From a virus: a DNA stretch of 39,417 bases. The stretch spans positions 1-39,417 of the IMG/VR virus record IMGVR_UViG_3300046387_000300; one strand, given 5' to 3'. The stretch's first letter is position 1. Each line of letters begins with the position of its first letter. Below, piece after piece: positions 20,652-29,629 of the stretch. The notes under the pieces were generated by a model. It was given only the letters and a program-made list of their open reading frames with translations. It did not search any database and was not told the origin of the DNA. The position numbers and the translations under genes are program-made.

Positions 20652-22099
20652 GTATCTATTTTTGTTATTTGAAAAGGATATTTTGCTTCTCTGTAAAATT
20701 TCTTACGTTCTGTTAAGTGACGTTTTGCATATTTACAAGTTGAAGTTATATCCCATATTTGTACGAAATCTTTATCTTCTGCTTTACGTATTCCCCTACC
20801 GATACTTTGTATTACCCTAACAAAACTTTTACCAGGTTCAACAAGCACCAAGTTAAATATCCTAGGGATATTAATCCCGACAGCAGCCACACCATATGTA
20901 GCAATGATAACTTTTCCATCCGACGTTTTAATTTCGTCATACTCTTCCTTCCTATCTGCAAGTTTCATTTCGCCGGCAACAAAAACTGCTTCAGGTATTT
21001 GTTCTATTATTTTTTTACCTGTATCAATTCTGTTTACTAATACCAACGTATTACCAGTCAGTGAAAATTCTTTCACTTTAGATGATATCCATGATATTCT
21101 ATCAGGATCTGTTACTAACCAAGTATACTCTTCTTGGTAGTTTCTAAATTCTTCGATGTTTTTTGTTTGTAAAATTTGTATATCTAGTTTTGCAAGTACA
21201 TCTTTTTCTTGTAAGTCATGCGCAGTAACCTGATTAATAACTGGGCCTATGCCTGCAAGTATACCTTGAAATTCCCATGCTTGTTTAGGTACGGTACCTG
21301 TTAGTCCCCAACGTATAGGAGCATTTTTTAAATTTATTGTTAATAGTTTTTTAAGCACATCTGCTTTTGCTTGATGCACCTCGTCTATGATAACAGCATT
21401 AACGCCTTCTAGAAATTCTGCAAGTGTAAGAGCATCATCATACTTGCCTTTTTTATCTAATACATTAAGACTCTGCCATGTGCATACAGTATGCGTTTTT
21501 CCTAGCTCTTTTCTGTCGCCGAAGTATACGCCTACATCAAGTCCTAAGTTAATATAATCTTCTTCTGTTTGTACAACAAGACTCTTGTTAGGCACAATAA
21601 TAATTGTACGTCCATAGGGTTCGCACAAATGGCTTAATGTTGCAGTTGTAATTGTTTTACCTGCACCAGTTGCTACTTCTTGTAAACTTTGTGGATTATC
21701 TAAAAATTTATTTACAACATCATATTGGTAGTCTCGCAGTACAATTGGCTGTCCTTCGAGTTGATGTCCTTTAGGCCAAACCTTACCTTTATCAGCCCAG
21801 TAATTTTCTGTAATTTTTTCAAACTTTAATTCAGTTGGTTGACGATTATCAATAACTTCTATTTCATATCCAGCGTTGTCTATGATAGGCAAAATTACAT
21901 CTAAGTGTGCAAGATAACCTGATCCGCCAATACCAAAGAAACTAACAGTTCCGTCCCATCTACCTAATTTATATGCTGGCATGTGCCTTGCATAAGGTAA
22001 ATCGTACTTCAACTTATTACAAATCTTTCGACGTGTTGCAACATCAAGTCCTTCACACTTAATGTTTACTTCGTCTTTAATAATCAGTTTACAGTTCAA
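20648..22099 (-). CDS. uvsW: UvsW-like RNA-DNA helicase
   Basis: The protein has 483 residues (T4 UvsW has about 500). SF2 motifs are in order: Q-like and Walker A ATGAGKT at 143-149, DEVH at 239-242, TGTVP as motif III, VLVNRID-type motif IV, IATYGVAAVGINIP as motif V, and QSIGRGIRK as motif VI. The first 100 residues form the basic N-terminal domain of UvsW. It unwinds R-loops and branched DNA and moves Holliday junctions, directing the switch to recombination-dependent replication. It overlaps by 11 bases the 396-residue neighbour. Confidence 0.93.
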   Translation of the reverse strand: MNCKLIIKDEVNIKCEGLDVATRRKICNKLKYDLPYARHMPAYKLGRWDGTVSFFGIGGSGYLAHLDVILPIIDNAGYEIEVIDNRQPTELKFEKITENYWADKGKVWPKGHQLEGQPIVLRDYQYDVVNKFLDNPQSLQEVATGAGKTITTATLSHLCEPYGRTIIIVPNKSLVVQTEEDYINLGLDVGVYFGDRKELGKTHTVCTWQSLNVLDKKGKYDDALTLAEFLEGVNAVIIDEVHQAKADVLKKLLTINLKNAPIRWGLTGTVPKQAWEFQGILAGIGPVINQVTAHDLQEKDVLAKLDIQILQTKNIEEFRNYQEEYTWLVTDPDRISWISSKVKEFSLTGNTLVLVNRIDTGKKIIEQIPEAVFVAGEMKLADRKEEYDEIKTSDGKVIIATYGVAAVGINIPRIFNLVLVEPGKSFVRVIQSIGRGIRKAEDKDFVQIWDITSTCKYAKRHLTERKKFYREAKYPFQITKIDT

Positions 22100-23279
22100 T
22101 CAATTCCTCCTGGACTGTTGGTGCTATATCACCAACGTATACAACACATGGATGATTCTTTAGCAAATGTCTTATCATAGTTTGCCCTCCGGCAAATAAA
22201 TTATTACTAGCTAATATTGTAACATCTTTTTCTTCTTTGAACAACCACTTTGCAGGTTTTTGATTAAAAATTAAAAACTTAGCACCTTCAATTTTTCCTC
22301 CAAAACCATTATCTCTAACCCATGTATTCAAATGATCACCATCTGCATGTTTATTGGCTCTGAAGCATACTCTAAAATCACTCCTATCAAACCCGCAATT
22401 ATCAATGGTATCGCATAATGTATATAACCAATTGTTTACATCACTTGTCCGATCTAGTATAACTGCAACCCTGCCATCAACTGTGTAACTTAATTTTAGG
22501 AAGTCTGCAACATCTTTAATCCAAAACTGATTAGTTTGTGAACTTGCAATCTTTTTAGTCCATTGATTATACTTTTTACTTTTACCAGTAAAAATATGAC
22601 CCATACTTTTTGCTAAAACTAGATCAGCATCAACATTATTTGTTTTGTTTTTTCTGAAATATACTTCAGCACTAGGACTAGCATTGTTAAGCTCAACAGT
22701 ACCTTCTTTAACTTTACTAGTTTTACTATACTCTTTTTCGTCCCAGTAAATTTCTTCAACTCTTTCAATAACATCTTCAAATTCGTGGTCAAACTCGAAG
22801 TCGTTAACTTTTAAGAACTCTTTGAGTAATACAAGATTGTAGTCATATAACGAAAGCGTTCTAACCTTTCTTTCTGGATCCCAACGATTTTCACTGTCTC
22901 TATTATATCGTATTTCTTTAATAAAATCGTCAAAGTCTGTTTTAAAATGGAAAGGGAATCTTAGTACAATCCTTTGTGTTTTGTCAACCTCTTCAACCCA
23001 AACTTTCTTACTAATATCAATAACACGAAACTCTCTTTTCCATTGAGGCATTTCCATATGATTACCGTAATCAATTTCATCTGAAACTGCTTTACGATAT
23101 TTAAACAATATTTTTAGCACATATTGGGCTTGTTTTTCTGTAAAATGCTTACCTTGTGTAATAGAGTCATAAAAACTGTGTGCGGCAGAACGGTCTTGGT
23201 ATTGCATGGAGTAAAATTTCCTCTCAAGCGTGTCCAAGAAATCTATGAATAGATCTTCTGTAAATGTATGGTGTCTCAT
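22089..23279 (-). CDS. Unrecognised protein overlapping UvsW, with a HARP-like segment
   Basis: The protein has 396 residues. Around residues 107-160, the sequence FPFHFKTDFDDFIKEIRYNRD followed by RWDPERKVRTLSLYDYNLVL resembles the small HARP-like DNA-annealing or ssDNA-binding domain found before some helicase motors, where RxWDPExKxW is the hallmark. The rest is alpha/beta with late ILASNNLFAGGQTMIRHLL, but no Walker A is evident. It is probably a partner of UvsW at branched DNA. The ATG is six bases from a -10 box, predicting a leaderless message. Confidence 0.65.
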   Translation of the reverse strand: MRHHTFTEDLFIDFLDTLERKFYSMQYQDRSAAHSFYDSITQGKHFTEKQAQYVLKILFKYRKAVSDEIDYGNHMEMPQWKREFRVIDISKKVWVEEVDKTQRIVLRFPFHFKTDFDDFIKEIRYNRDSENRWDPERKVRTLSLYDYNLVLLKEFLKVNDFEFDHEFEDVIERVEEIYWDEKEYSKTSKVKEGTVELNNASPSAEVYFRKNKTNNVDADLVLAKSMGHIFTGKSKKYNQWTKKIASSQTNQFWIKDVADFLKLSYTVDGRVAVILDRTSDVNNWLYTLCDTIDNCGFDRSDFRVCFRANKHADGDHLNTWVRDNGFGGKIEGAKFLIFNQKPAKWLFKEEKDVTILASNNLFAGGQTMIRHLLKNHPCVVYVGDIAPTVQEELIEL

Positions 23280-23285
23280 ACTATT

Positions 23286-23314
23286 ATTATATAATAGAAT
23301 GCCGCAAAGATCAA
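23286..23314 (-). promoter_or_regulatory. Sigma70-type promoter, leaderless spacing
   Basis: Minus-strand TTGATC (23314-23309), 17-base spacer, perfect TATAAT (23291-23286), and six bases to the ATG at 23279. The -35 overlaps the last codons of the upstream glycosyltransferase gene. Confidence 0.65.
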
Positions 23315-24162
23315 GAGTTAATTTGCGTTTTTAGGTAATTTTCTAATCTTTTTAGAGGCAGTCCTTGTTCTATTTCTTCTACCGTAAATTCAGTCCATGC
23401 ATAATCATTTAGCCACTGTTCTCTGTCATGCAAAATAGGATCTTCAATAGTAGATAGACTAGACATACTAACATTGTATGCTAAACTTGAAGGTCCTGTG
23501 TACGCTGGTACACCATTTATGACGCTGTGAATACCTGGATTGCTTGACCAACTTATAGTTGCCCATACATCTTCGAATGACATGTCGAAATCGTCATACG
23601 TACCAGACACATGCACAGGGTGCTGTCTAGTAACGTTGGGTAAGTATGCTTCAATTAAGTCTAACTGGCATCTAGGATGCGGTCTAAACATAATCACTCT
23701 ATCTGAATACTTTCTAATTTCAGTTACAGTGTCTGTTACCCACGAACTCATTGGCGGCATGCCTTTCCATTGCAAACTTTTATCATGTTGTCCACATAAC
23801 AAAATGTGTCTACCTTCTTTACGCCACGGTTTTAAAAATAACCCAAGAGCATTGCGACGAGTATTATCATTATTATCACTCCCAAAATAAGCGTCCCGAT
23901 TAATTCCATTCACTCCTACCTTCCATGTGGTTCCTCTTTTGATTCCACCGACCTCAAGTACGATGGTGGGTTTGGATTGATTCCATATACCTTGATTAGG
24001 CGCCATTCTACCATTAAACAGTACACTCCAAATAACATTAACGTCACTGTCAGTATCGGAATCAGTAACAGTGTGCCCGCAAGATACAATGCTACGTTCA
24101 AAAGCAGCAAAAATAGGTTTAGAATTAAGTGCGCCATATTGCTTCCACAGTTTGAATTTCAT
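23311..24162 (-). CDS. Glycosyltransferase-like protein, repeated family member 1
   Basis: The protein has 283 residues with a GT-B-like layout: a core with LKPWRKEGRHILLCGQHDKSL, RVIMFRPHPR (RPHP motif), and ATISWSSNPGIHSVINGVPAY, the donor-side loop found in capsule and Kdo-type glycosyltransferases. Four other genes nearby encode the same arrangement (26135, 27046, 28152, 29620). The shared signature is KPWRK or KPWNK-x-GR-hydrophobic, then (N/S)S-x3-(A/V)-x-G-V/I-P. It probably adds a sugar to a surface glycan. It is coupled to the next gene at 24162. Confidence 0.7.
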   Translation of the reverse strand: MKFKLWKQYGALNSKPIFAAFERSIVSCGHTVTDSDTDSDVNVIWSVLFNGRMAPNQGIWNQSKPTIVLEVGGIKRGTTWKVGVNGINRDAYFGSDNNDNTRRNALGLFLKPWRKEGRHILLCGQHDKSLQWKGMPPMSSWVTDTVTEIRKYSDRVIMFRPHPRCQLDLIEAYLPNVTRQHPVHVSGTYDDFDMSFEDVWATISWSSNPGIHSVINGVPAYTGPSSLAYNVSMSSLSTIEDPILHDREQWLNDYAWTEFTVEEIEQGLPLKRLENYLKTQINS

Positions 24163-24974
24163 TATTGGTTCCAGTATGGTTCCGTTCTTGGTACAAGTAG
24201 GTCTGTACGTTTGCTTTTTCCAAGGGCTTTACGTCCTCCTTTAAGATGATCAAGGTATGCTCCCCACATTGAGTTAATTAATGGATGTCCTTCACCAGTA
24301 ACAAGTCCTGCTGCCCAATCCCATTCGTACATTTTAATTCTTTGACGGACAACATCAAACACAAAACTATCATGCCATTCTGGCATTTGAAAAATACCGT
24401 CATTTTCTGCTTCATCATATACACGTTGAAACTCTTTCATAAATCTCTTGGTTTGTTTGTTACCTAGTGTAAGTGAATATAACCCACATTCACTAAATTT
24501 GCCTTTTCTACCAAGAAAACACACATCAAAGTTAGGTGGTGTTAATTCATTTAGTCTTTCGTATGTGATTGGACTATGACAAAACGTATCTGCATCCATC
24601 CACATCAATCTTTGTGTGTCACATACTGTTGCACAATGAAAAATACTGTAAACTTTATGTGCAAAGCGAATTGCGTCCCATTTAAATCCTTTTCCTGAGT
24701 CTCTTCTTTTACTTCTTATAGGATCTCCGCTTACATCACCGTTTGCTTTAGGTACATCTTTCCATGTATTCTTAAATGCTACAAGATTTGGTACTGACGA
24801 GTGTAAATCGTACAATATAATTCTATTATGGTCCTTAATTCGCGGATTACAGTCTTCTGCGTATACATGTAGCTTCACTTCTTCTGGCCAATTATCGATA
24901 AAACTGTCGATCATGCGTTGTCCGTACTGTTGTAAGCCTTTTGCGTGGAATGTTGTTACTACACTAATTGTCAT
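24162..24974 (-). CDS. GT-A-type glycosyltransferase (paralogue B)
   Basis: The protein has 270 residues from the ATG at 24974, which overlaps the preceding TGA as ATGA and has CGGAG upstream; a longer frame from 25007 overlaps the previous gene. DTQRLMWMDADTF with D127-A-D129 is the DxD metal site, FKWDAIRFAHKVYSIFHC is the acceptor-binding block, and AYLDHLKGGRK near the end matches the paralogue A region EHHIIHYKGDRK. It is a relative of the gene at 18228, five kilobases away. It probably transfers a sugar. Confidence 0.8.
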   Translation of the reverse strand: MTISVVTTFHAKGLQQYGQRMIDSFIDNWPEEVKLHVYAEDCNPRIKDHNRIILYDLHSSVPNLVAFKNTWKDVPKANGDVSGDPIRSKRRDSGKGFKWDAIRFAHKVYSIFHCATVCDTQRLMWMDADTFCHSPITYERLNELTPPNFDVCFLGRKGKFSECGLYSLTLGNKQTKRFMKEFQRVYDEAENDGIFQMPEWHDSFVFDVVRQRIKMYEWDWAAGLVTGEGHPLINSMWGAYLDHLKGGRKALGKSKRTDLLVPRTEPYWNQ

Positions 24975-25390
24975 TGGAAAAAATCTCCGTTTTTCTTGCA
25001 AGTCCAAACGTGAAAAGTGCCAGCCTGTGCAACTGCATTGTACTTATGTCTATAAAGATTAGCACTTTGTACTCTATCTATCACTTTCTCGTCTTGAATG
25101 AAAACATCTGGACTTGGATTACTTAAAATTGAACCCATATGGTCCAACACTTTTAATAAATCTCTATCTATAAAGATTGTTGTTATAGTTGGAACAAAAC
25201 AATCCTTTAATTTTGACTTATATACAACATTTGCACGTCTTACTCTTGGTGCACCTTTGTCATATACAAAAACAGTGCCAAATAAATCAAATAATTCATC
25301 AAATACCCCAAGTCCTTGCCCTATAACTAAGCAATCAACAAAAGGTGTCTTAACTGCACTCTTTAAAATTCTTTTTGTTGTCTTTGACAC
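24971..25390 (-). CDS. Methyltransferase-fold remnant or related Rossmann protein
   Basis: The protein has 139 residues starting at a GTG (25390) after AAGGA. LVIGQGLGVFDELFDLFGTVFVYDKG resembles motif I and strand 2 of class I methyltransferases, and PTITTIFIDRDLLKVLDHM looks like the DxxExxHL-like motif, but the usual GxGxG is only GQGLG. A SAM-binding role is possible. It could equally be a regulatory pseudo-enzyme. It lies between an FkbM enzyme and a DxD glycosyltransferase, coupled on both sides. Confidence 0.5.
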   Translation of the reverse strand: MSKTTKRILKSAVKTPFVDCLVIGQGLGVFDELFDLFGTVFVYDKGAPRVRRANVVYKSKLKDCFVPTITTIFIDRDLLKVLDHMGSILSNPSPDVFIQDEKVIDRVQSANLYRHKYNAVAQAGTFHVWTCKKNGDFFQ

Positions 25391-25391
25391 A

Positions 25392-26138
25392 CTATCTTCC
25401 TTGTTGTAAAGGTATTACCTTGCCACTTTTACCACTAAATTTCTCATACGGACCGTCGCCTAAATATCTACCCATATGATTTTTAGCAGGAGCCATAAAT
25501 CCTGTCTTCGGAGCCATAATCATGACTCTTTTTGACTTCATGTACACTTGGTCGTAGTTTCTTTCTAAGAAAAAGTTAACTGCTGTGTCTACATCGTTAT
25601 TAATCTCAAAACATACCCAAGGATTTTGCTCTTCGATGACTTTTTCCATGCCTAAAATTGCAGGAAGTTCATAACCTTGTACATCAATTTTAATTAATGA
25701 AATATTTTTAAGATTTTCGTCATCTAATCTCTTTACTTGCACCGTATAAAAGTCAGGTGACTCCCACATTGCAATTTTACTGTCTCCGCAGTTCTTAATA
25801 CCGTCATGAAACTGTACAACGACTTCTTTATCACCAAGTGCTGAATCTCTAACTTCAACATTTGCAGCATCACCTAAATTCTTTATTAAACATTCATGAA
25901 CTCTTGTACTAGGTTCATAAGATACAATTTTCTGAAAATGTTTTTTCATATCCATTGACCAAACACCTACATTTGCTCCTACATCTACAAATGTTTGCTT
26001 CAAAGGTATAGTATCAATGATCCTTTGCCTAATTTTTCTTTCATAGTTGGGGTTAGACATGTCGGTATCTTCTTGAATATGTCTTGTCATTTTAACTTCG
26101 TTGTCTGGCATGTACCAGCCGTTGTCTAACTGTATCAT
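25392..26138 (-). CDS. FkbM-family methyltransferase
   Basis: The protein has 248 residues. VDVGANVGVWSMDM near 51-64 is the SAM-binding motif I, VSYEPSTRVHECL is strand 2, and SLIKIDVQGYELPAI is the FkbM signature. PWVCFEINNDVDTAVNFFLERNY is the C-terminal block of FkbM enzymes. It O-methylates a sugar or lipid hydroxyl. Its start overlaps the upstream glycosyltransferase stop as ATGA, tying methylation to glycan building. Confidence 0.9.
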   Translation of the reverse strand: MIQLDNGWYMPDNEVKMTRHIQEDTDMSNPNYERKIRQRIIDTIPLKQTFVDVGANVGVWSMDMKKHFQKIVSYEPSTRVHECLIKNLGDAANVEVRDSALGDKEVVVQFHDGIKNCGDSKIAMWESPDFYTVQVKRLDDENLKNISLIKIDVQGYELPAILGMEKVIEEQNPWVCFEINNDVDTAVNFFLERNYDQVYMKSKRVMIMAPKTGFMAPAKNHMGRYLGDGPYEKFSGKSGKVIPLQQGR

Positions 26139-27049
26139 AAGTATCTCCTAAAGTGTCGCCATGCCTCACCTGAGGCTAATTCTTCAAAGTTCCAATGACA
26201 CATTGCTAACTTTTGCACCCAATCTTCTCTATCAAAAAGTTTAGGATCGTTTATTCTTTTTATTTTTGTATTAGATACTTCGTGACTTTGACTGTGTTCA
26301 GGTTGTGGGTCTGTTAAGAACACAGGCACGCCTTCGATAGCACTAACTACACTCGGACTACTATTATATAGCACAGTTGCCCAAGCACCTTGTAAATCTT
26401 GTAATATACTGGGGTTACTGCTTAAAAACACGTCTTTGTGTTGTGGGAAGTATCTAGTTTTTTTATCTCCTGGATGACCTCTAACAATTATTGGTCTATC
26501 CGTAATCTCTCTTAGTGTTGCAATAGTATCGTTTGCCCATTGTACGCTGTTATACCCACGCATACTCCACCCACCGTTACGTTGCAAACAAACTAGAATA
26601 TGATTACCACTTGTTCTCCATGGTTTCATTTGTATACCTAGTTTGCTACTAATTTTTGTCCATCTGTTAGGATCAACATCTGTATCAAAGTAAAATCCTG
26701 TTGTAGGGAACACGCCGTTGAAACTGTATCTTAAATAACGATTTACATTTCCGCTATCGTATGCTAAGAATAAGTTACTGTCTACAATTAATGCTTTTTT
26801 ACCGTTATTAACTTGTTGTTCAACTGCATTTCTTCTTAAAACTAAATGAGGTGCAGTTTTTCCATGCTCGTGTACAAAGCCTTGTATAAGTGCAACATCA
26901 GCATTTGGTACAACTTGCATTGCTGTTTGTGCAACAGCAGTGTCGCCAGAATTTCGTACCCCAGTTAAAAAATTATCTAGGATCATAGGTTTCTCTAGAT
27001 TATTATTATGTGGCGGAATACCCCCGTAATATGCTACTGCTACTGTCAT
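26135..27049 (-). CDS. Glycosyltransferase-like protein, repeated family member 2
   Basis: The protein has 304 residues. MKPWRTSGNHILVCLQRNGGW, DRPIIVRGHPGDKK and ATVLYNSSPSVVSAIEGVPVFLT repeat the signature of the family encoded at 23311, with a long N-terminal domain including LRRNAVEQQVNNGKKALIVDSN, the donor-independent Rossmann half. Together they suggest a GT-B enzyme acting on a carbohydrate polymer. Neighbour overlaps of four bases on both sides show operon coupling. Confidence 0.75.
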   Translation of the reverse strand: MTVAVAYYGGIPPHNNNLEKPMILDNFLTGVRNSGDTAVAQTAMQVVPNADVALIQGFVHEHGKTAPHLVLRRNAVEQQVNNGKKALIVDSNLFLAYDSGNVNRYLRYSFNGVFPTTGFYFDTDVDPNRWTKISSKLGIQMKPWRTSGNHILVCLQRNGGWSMRGYNSVQWANDTIATLREITDRPIIVRGHPGDKKTRYFPQHKDVFLSSNPSILQDLQGAWATVLYNSSPSVVSAIEGVPVFLTDPQPEHSQSHEVSNTKIKRINDPKLFDREDWVQKLAMCHWNFEELASGEAWRHFRRYL

Positions 27050-28152
27050 GGTAGTCTCTTTACGTTCTTAACTGCTACGCCATTCATAAGCTCTTCTTTT
27101 GTATATTGAGAATATGAAAGCATACACAACCAAGAACCTAAGTTGCCTCGGAACAAATCGTTAATATCAGAAAGTTTATTACGTGTAACTGGATTAGTAA
27201 TATGTGTATCTAGTGTAATTGCAGGAACTCCAGCCCAAATTGCTTCTGTTGCTGCATTACTATTGATGTTTACTACACAGTAATAATCGTCATTTAAGAG
27301 CTCTTTATGTAAGTTACTTCTCTGCTTTTTAGGTGCCTTAGATCTAAATCTAATGCGCTTGTCAGTATACTTGCGTAACTCTTTTGCTACATCATACTTC
27401 CAAGTTTTTAAATCTACATGCATAATACTTGCTGCAAAAGGCCCAGGTTCAATTACGTAAATAATTTCGCCACCTTTCCTCCAAGGTTTAGGAAACTTTT
27501 TAAAATTGCCTAATCTATCCGAAGGTGCATCAAATGACTTGCCATAGTGTAAATGACTACGAACAACTCTATGCCATACTTTGTTTGTTTCTAAAAAGTT
27601 AGTATATCCACTGTCAATAAACCAAAAAGGATAGTTGTTATCAATTTTTCCAACAAGTAAATCTTCGTTACCTACAGTGTTTCTAATTAAACAATCTTCT
27701 TGTAAACTTGTAAAATCTCTTCTACGAATGTAAGTATTATCTTTACCGTCGCCTACCCATTGCCCTGTACCTTTTACAAAGTTTTTATAGCGAGACTTTT
27801 TGTATGATTCAAATATATTTTCTATACCAAATGCATCAATGAAATATTCTATATTATTATGGATAGCATCAAAGTAAGCATTACGTATGTGACCTTTATT
27901 GGTATTAATTACATCCACCCATTCATCTAAATCTCTACGCACAGCCTTGAACAATTTGTCTTTAAACTTTTTCTTTTCTTCTGGTTCAAGTTTTCGAGTA
28001 GGGTCTTTCCACTTAGACTTTTTACTAATATGGTCTTGAATGTATGTTGCTGTATACCTATCTTGAATATTAAACTTATAAAGTTCTTCGGGAACAGGTA
28101 CTAGCGATAACAAATAGTTTGCAATCTCTTTGTCATTCATTAACAGTTTCAT
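27046..28152 (-). CDS. Glycosyltransferase-like protein, repeated family member 3 (N-terminally extended)
   Basis: The protein has 368 residues, longest of the five. A unique N-terminal region of about 130 residues (basic, many K/R, e.g. LEPEEKKKFKDKLFKAVRRDLDEWV) precedes the shared core: FIDSGYTNFLETNKVWHRVV, FPKPWRKGGEIIYVIE, RIRFRSK and VNINSNAATEAIWAGVPAITL. The extension may bring the enzyme to a membrane or an acceptor. Start overlaps the next gene as TAATG. Confidence 0.7.
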   Translation of the reverse strand: MKLLMNDKEIANYLLSLVPVPEELYKFNIQDRYTATYIQDHISKKSKWKDPTRKLEPEEKKKFKDKLFKAVRRDLDEWVDVINTNKGHIRNAYFDAIHNNIEYFIDAFGIENIFESYKKSRYKNFVKGTGQWVGDGKDNTYIRRRDFTSLQEDCLIRNTVGNEDLLVGKIDNNYPFWFIDSGYTNFLETNKVWHRVVRSHLHYGKSFDAPSDRLGNFKKFPKPWRKGGEIIYVIEPGPFAASIMHVDLKTWKYDVAKELRKYTDKRIRFRSKAPKKQRSNLHKELLNDDYYCVVNINSNAATEAIWAGVPAITLDTHITNPVTRNKLSDINDLFRGNLGSWLCMLSYSQYTKEELMNGVAVKNVKRLP

Positions 28153-28931
28153 TAAGAGTATTTCTCCACTAGTTTATATGCACGGCCCTGTTCTACTTCA
28201 TCAAATGTAAATTGTCCATAGGCTAAACTATGACAGTGCTGTAATATTTTATCTGTTTCAGGTCTGTACGGATTACTAAGCTGACTCAGATCGGTTGAGG
28301 CTAACGGTGATGCTGCACAAGGTACACTTACAAATGCAGGTACACCGTATAGGACTGATTCTAGTGCAGCCATGCTGTTCATTGCAACAGTAGCATATAC
28401 ACCAGATTCAAATGCGTCATAAATTGAGTACTCAAAGTTACGCTCTGTGCGTGATCCTTTTATTCGTACTTCAATAGGTAGATCGCAATACTGTTTAATT
28501 TTCTTTGTAGTTTGCTTGACCCATTTATCATAATCAATATCGTACCAAACACATGCTTTAGGATTAGGCATTACTAAAAGAATCTTTTTATCGTAGTTCT
28601 TCCAACCTTTCCATATTAGTCTTGGATCATGTTCAACTAGCATGTTCCATCTGTCATACGGTATATCGGGTCTAAATGTAGAAAGTTGATTTTCGTTTTT
28701 AACAATACGGTGCCATTTCTTTCCACCTTTCTTGTTACCTGGACTGGGAAAATTTCCGAAGTACCCTGTATCAATGTACCAGTAATCTCTATTTTCTTTT
28801 ACACAATTATCAGCGTGATGCTTTTTAATTACCCCTCTGATAACCATTGGTTTGTCTAACACAGCTGAATCAACTGTTAACCTGTGCTTTGATCCTTCTA
28901 CCAATATTTCTTCAGGAGATAATTTATCCAT
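28152..28931 (-). CDS. Glycosyltransferase-like protein, repeated family member 4
   Basis: The protein has 259 residues. It shares MVIRGVIKKHHADNCVKENRD, YWYIDTGYFGNFPSPGNKKG, KKWHRIVKN and ATVAMNSMAALESVLYGVPAFV with the neighbour at 29620. The two are the closest relatives of the group, to judge from order and wording of blocks. The N-terminal IDTGYFGN block is specific to members 3-5. Probably a sugar transferase. It overlaps both neighbours by one base (TAATG type). Confidence 0.7.
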   Translation of the reverse strand: MDKLSPEEILVEGSKHRLTVDSAVLDKPMVIRGVIKKHHADNCVKENRDYWYIDTGYFGNFPSPGNKKGGKKWHRIVKNENQLSTFRPDIPYDRWNMLVEHDPRLIWKGWKNYDKKILLVMPNPKACVWYDIDYDKWVKQTTKKIKQYCDLPIEVRIKGSRTERNFEYSIYDAFESGVYATVAMNSMAALESVLYGVPAFVSVPCAASPLASTDLSQLSNPYRPETDKILQHCHSLAYGQFTFDEVEQGRAYKLVEKYS

Positions 28932-29629
28932 TAAAGGTTAACCTTAAATTTCATCATCTCAAATAATTCTCTTTTCCATTGCTTATGATATGTGCATCTA
29001 CGATAGTTTTCAAACCACGGTCCGCCTTCTGTATAATGAATTGCTTTTGGTTTGCTGTCTTCTGTTTCATCATACCAGTCAACTAACCAATTCCATTCTT
29101 TACCTAGCTCGCCAATTTCACTATCATCTAACCAACTAAATCTGTGTAAGTATGCTCCTGTAATATCAGGATCGTTTACAAGATCCATTGTAATTTTTTT
29201 GTTACTAGGATGTCCACAGTTGTATAAAATTACACTTGACCAGTTTTTACGTGGATATATTGTTTGTTTTTGTCCGTCCATCTTTACACCTTCTTTAGGT
29301 GTATAATCATGTTGTACACACATAACTGCATACTTGTCATCTGCTTGGTCAAATAATTCTTTTATATCTGTTAAGAAAATAATGTCACTATCACAAAACA
29401 ATGCCCATCCATCAAAGTTTGTAAGCTCTGGTACTAGGAAGCGTGTAAAAGTAAATTCTGTTGATGCTAGTTTATCTACAGGTCGATGATACCAACCTTG
29501 TTCTCTTAATTCATTTTGTTTTAACGGTGTTACTGATACGTTTTCATTTCTTGTTAAGATACTATGTCTGCAAACTTGATATGCAATATCTTCTCTAGTG
29601 TCGTATCCTACGAATACTTTTAAGTCCAT
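28931..29629 (-). CDS. GT8-like glycosyltransferase
   Basis: The protein has 232 residues from the ATG at 29629, chosen for the GGAGG six bases upstream rather than an upstream frame at 29644. LKVFVGYDTREDIAYQVC is the donor-binding Rossmann start, FTRFLVPELTNFDGWALFCDSDIIFLTDI holds the DxD (D80-S-D82) of a retaining GT-A enzyme, and IHYTEGGPWFENYR is the C-terminal acceptor block. It probably transfers galactose or glucose to a lipooligosaccharide-like acceptor. It is distinct from the paralogues at 18228 and 24162. Confidence 0.85.
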   Translation of the reverse strand: MDLKVFVGYDTREDIAYQVCRHSILTRNENVSVTPLKQNELREQGWYHRPVDKLASTEFTFTRFLVPELTNFDGWALFCDSDIIFLTDIKELFDQADDKYAVMCVQHDYTPKEGVKMDGQKQTIYPRKNWSSVILYNCGHPSNKKITMDLVNDPDITGAYLHRFSWLDDSEIGELGKEWNWLVDWYDETEDSKPKAIHYTEGGPWFENYRRCTYHKQWKRELFEMMKFKVNL

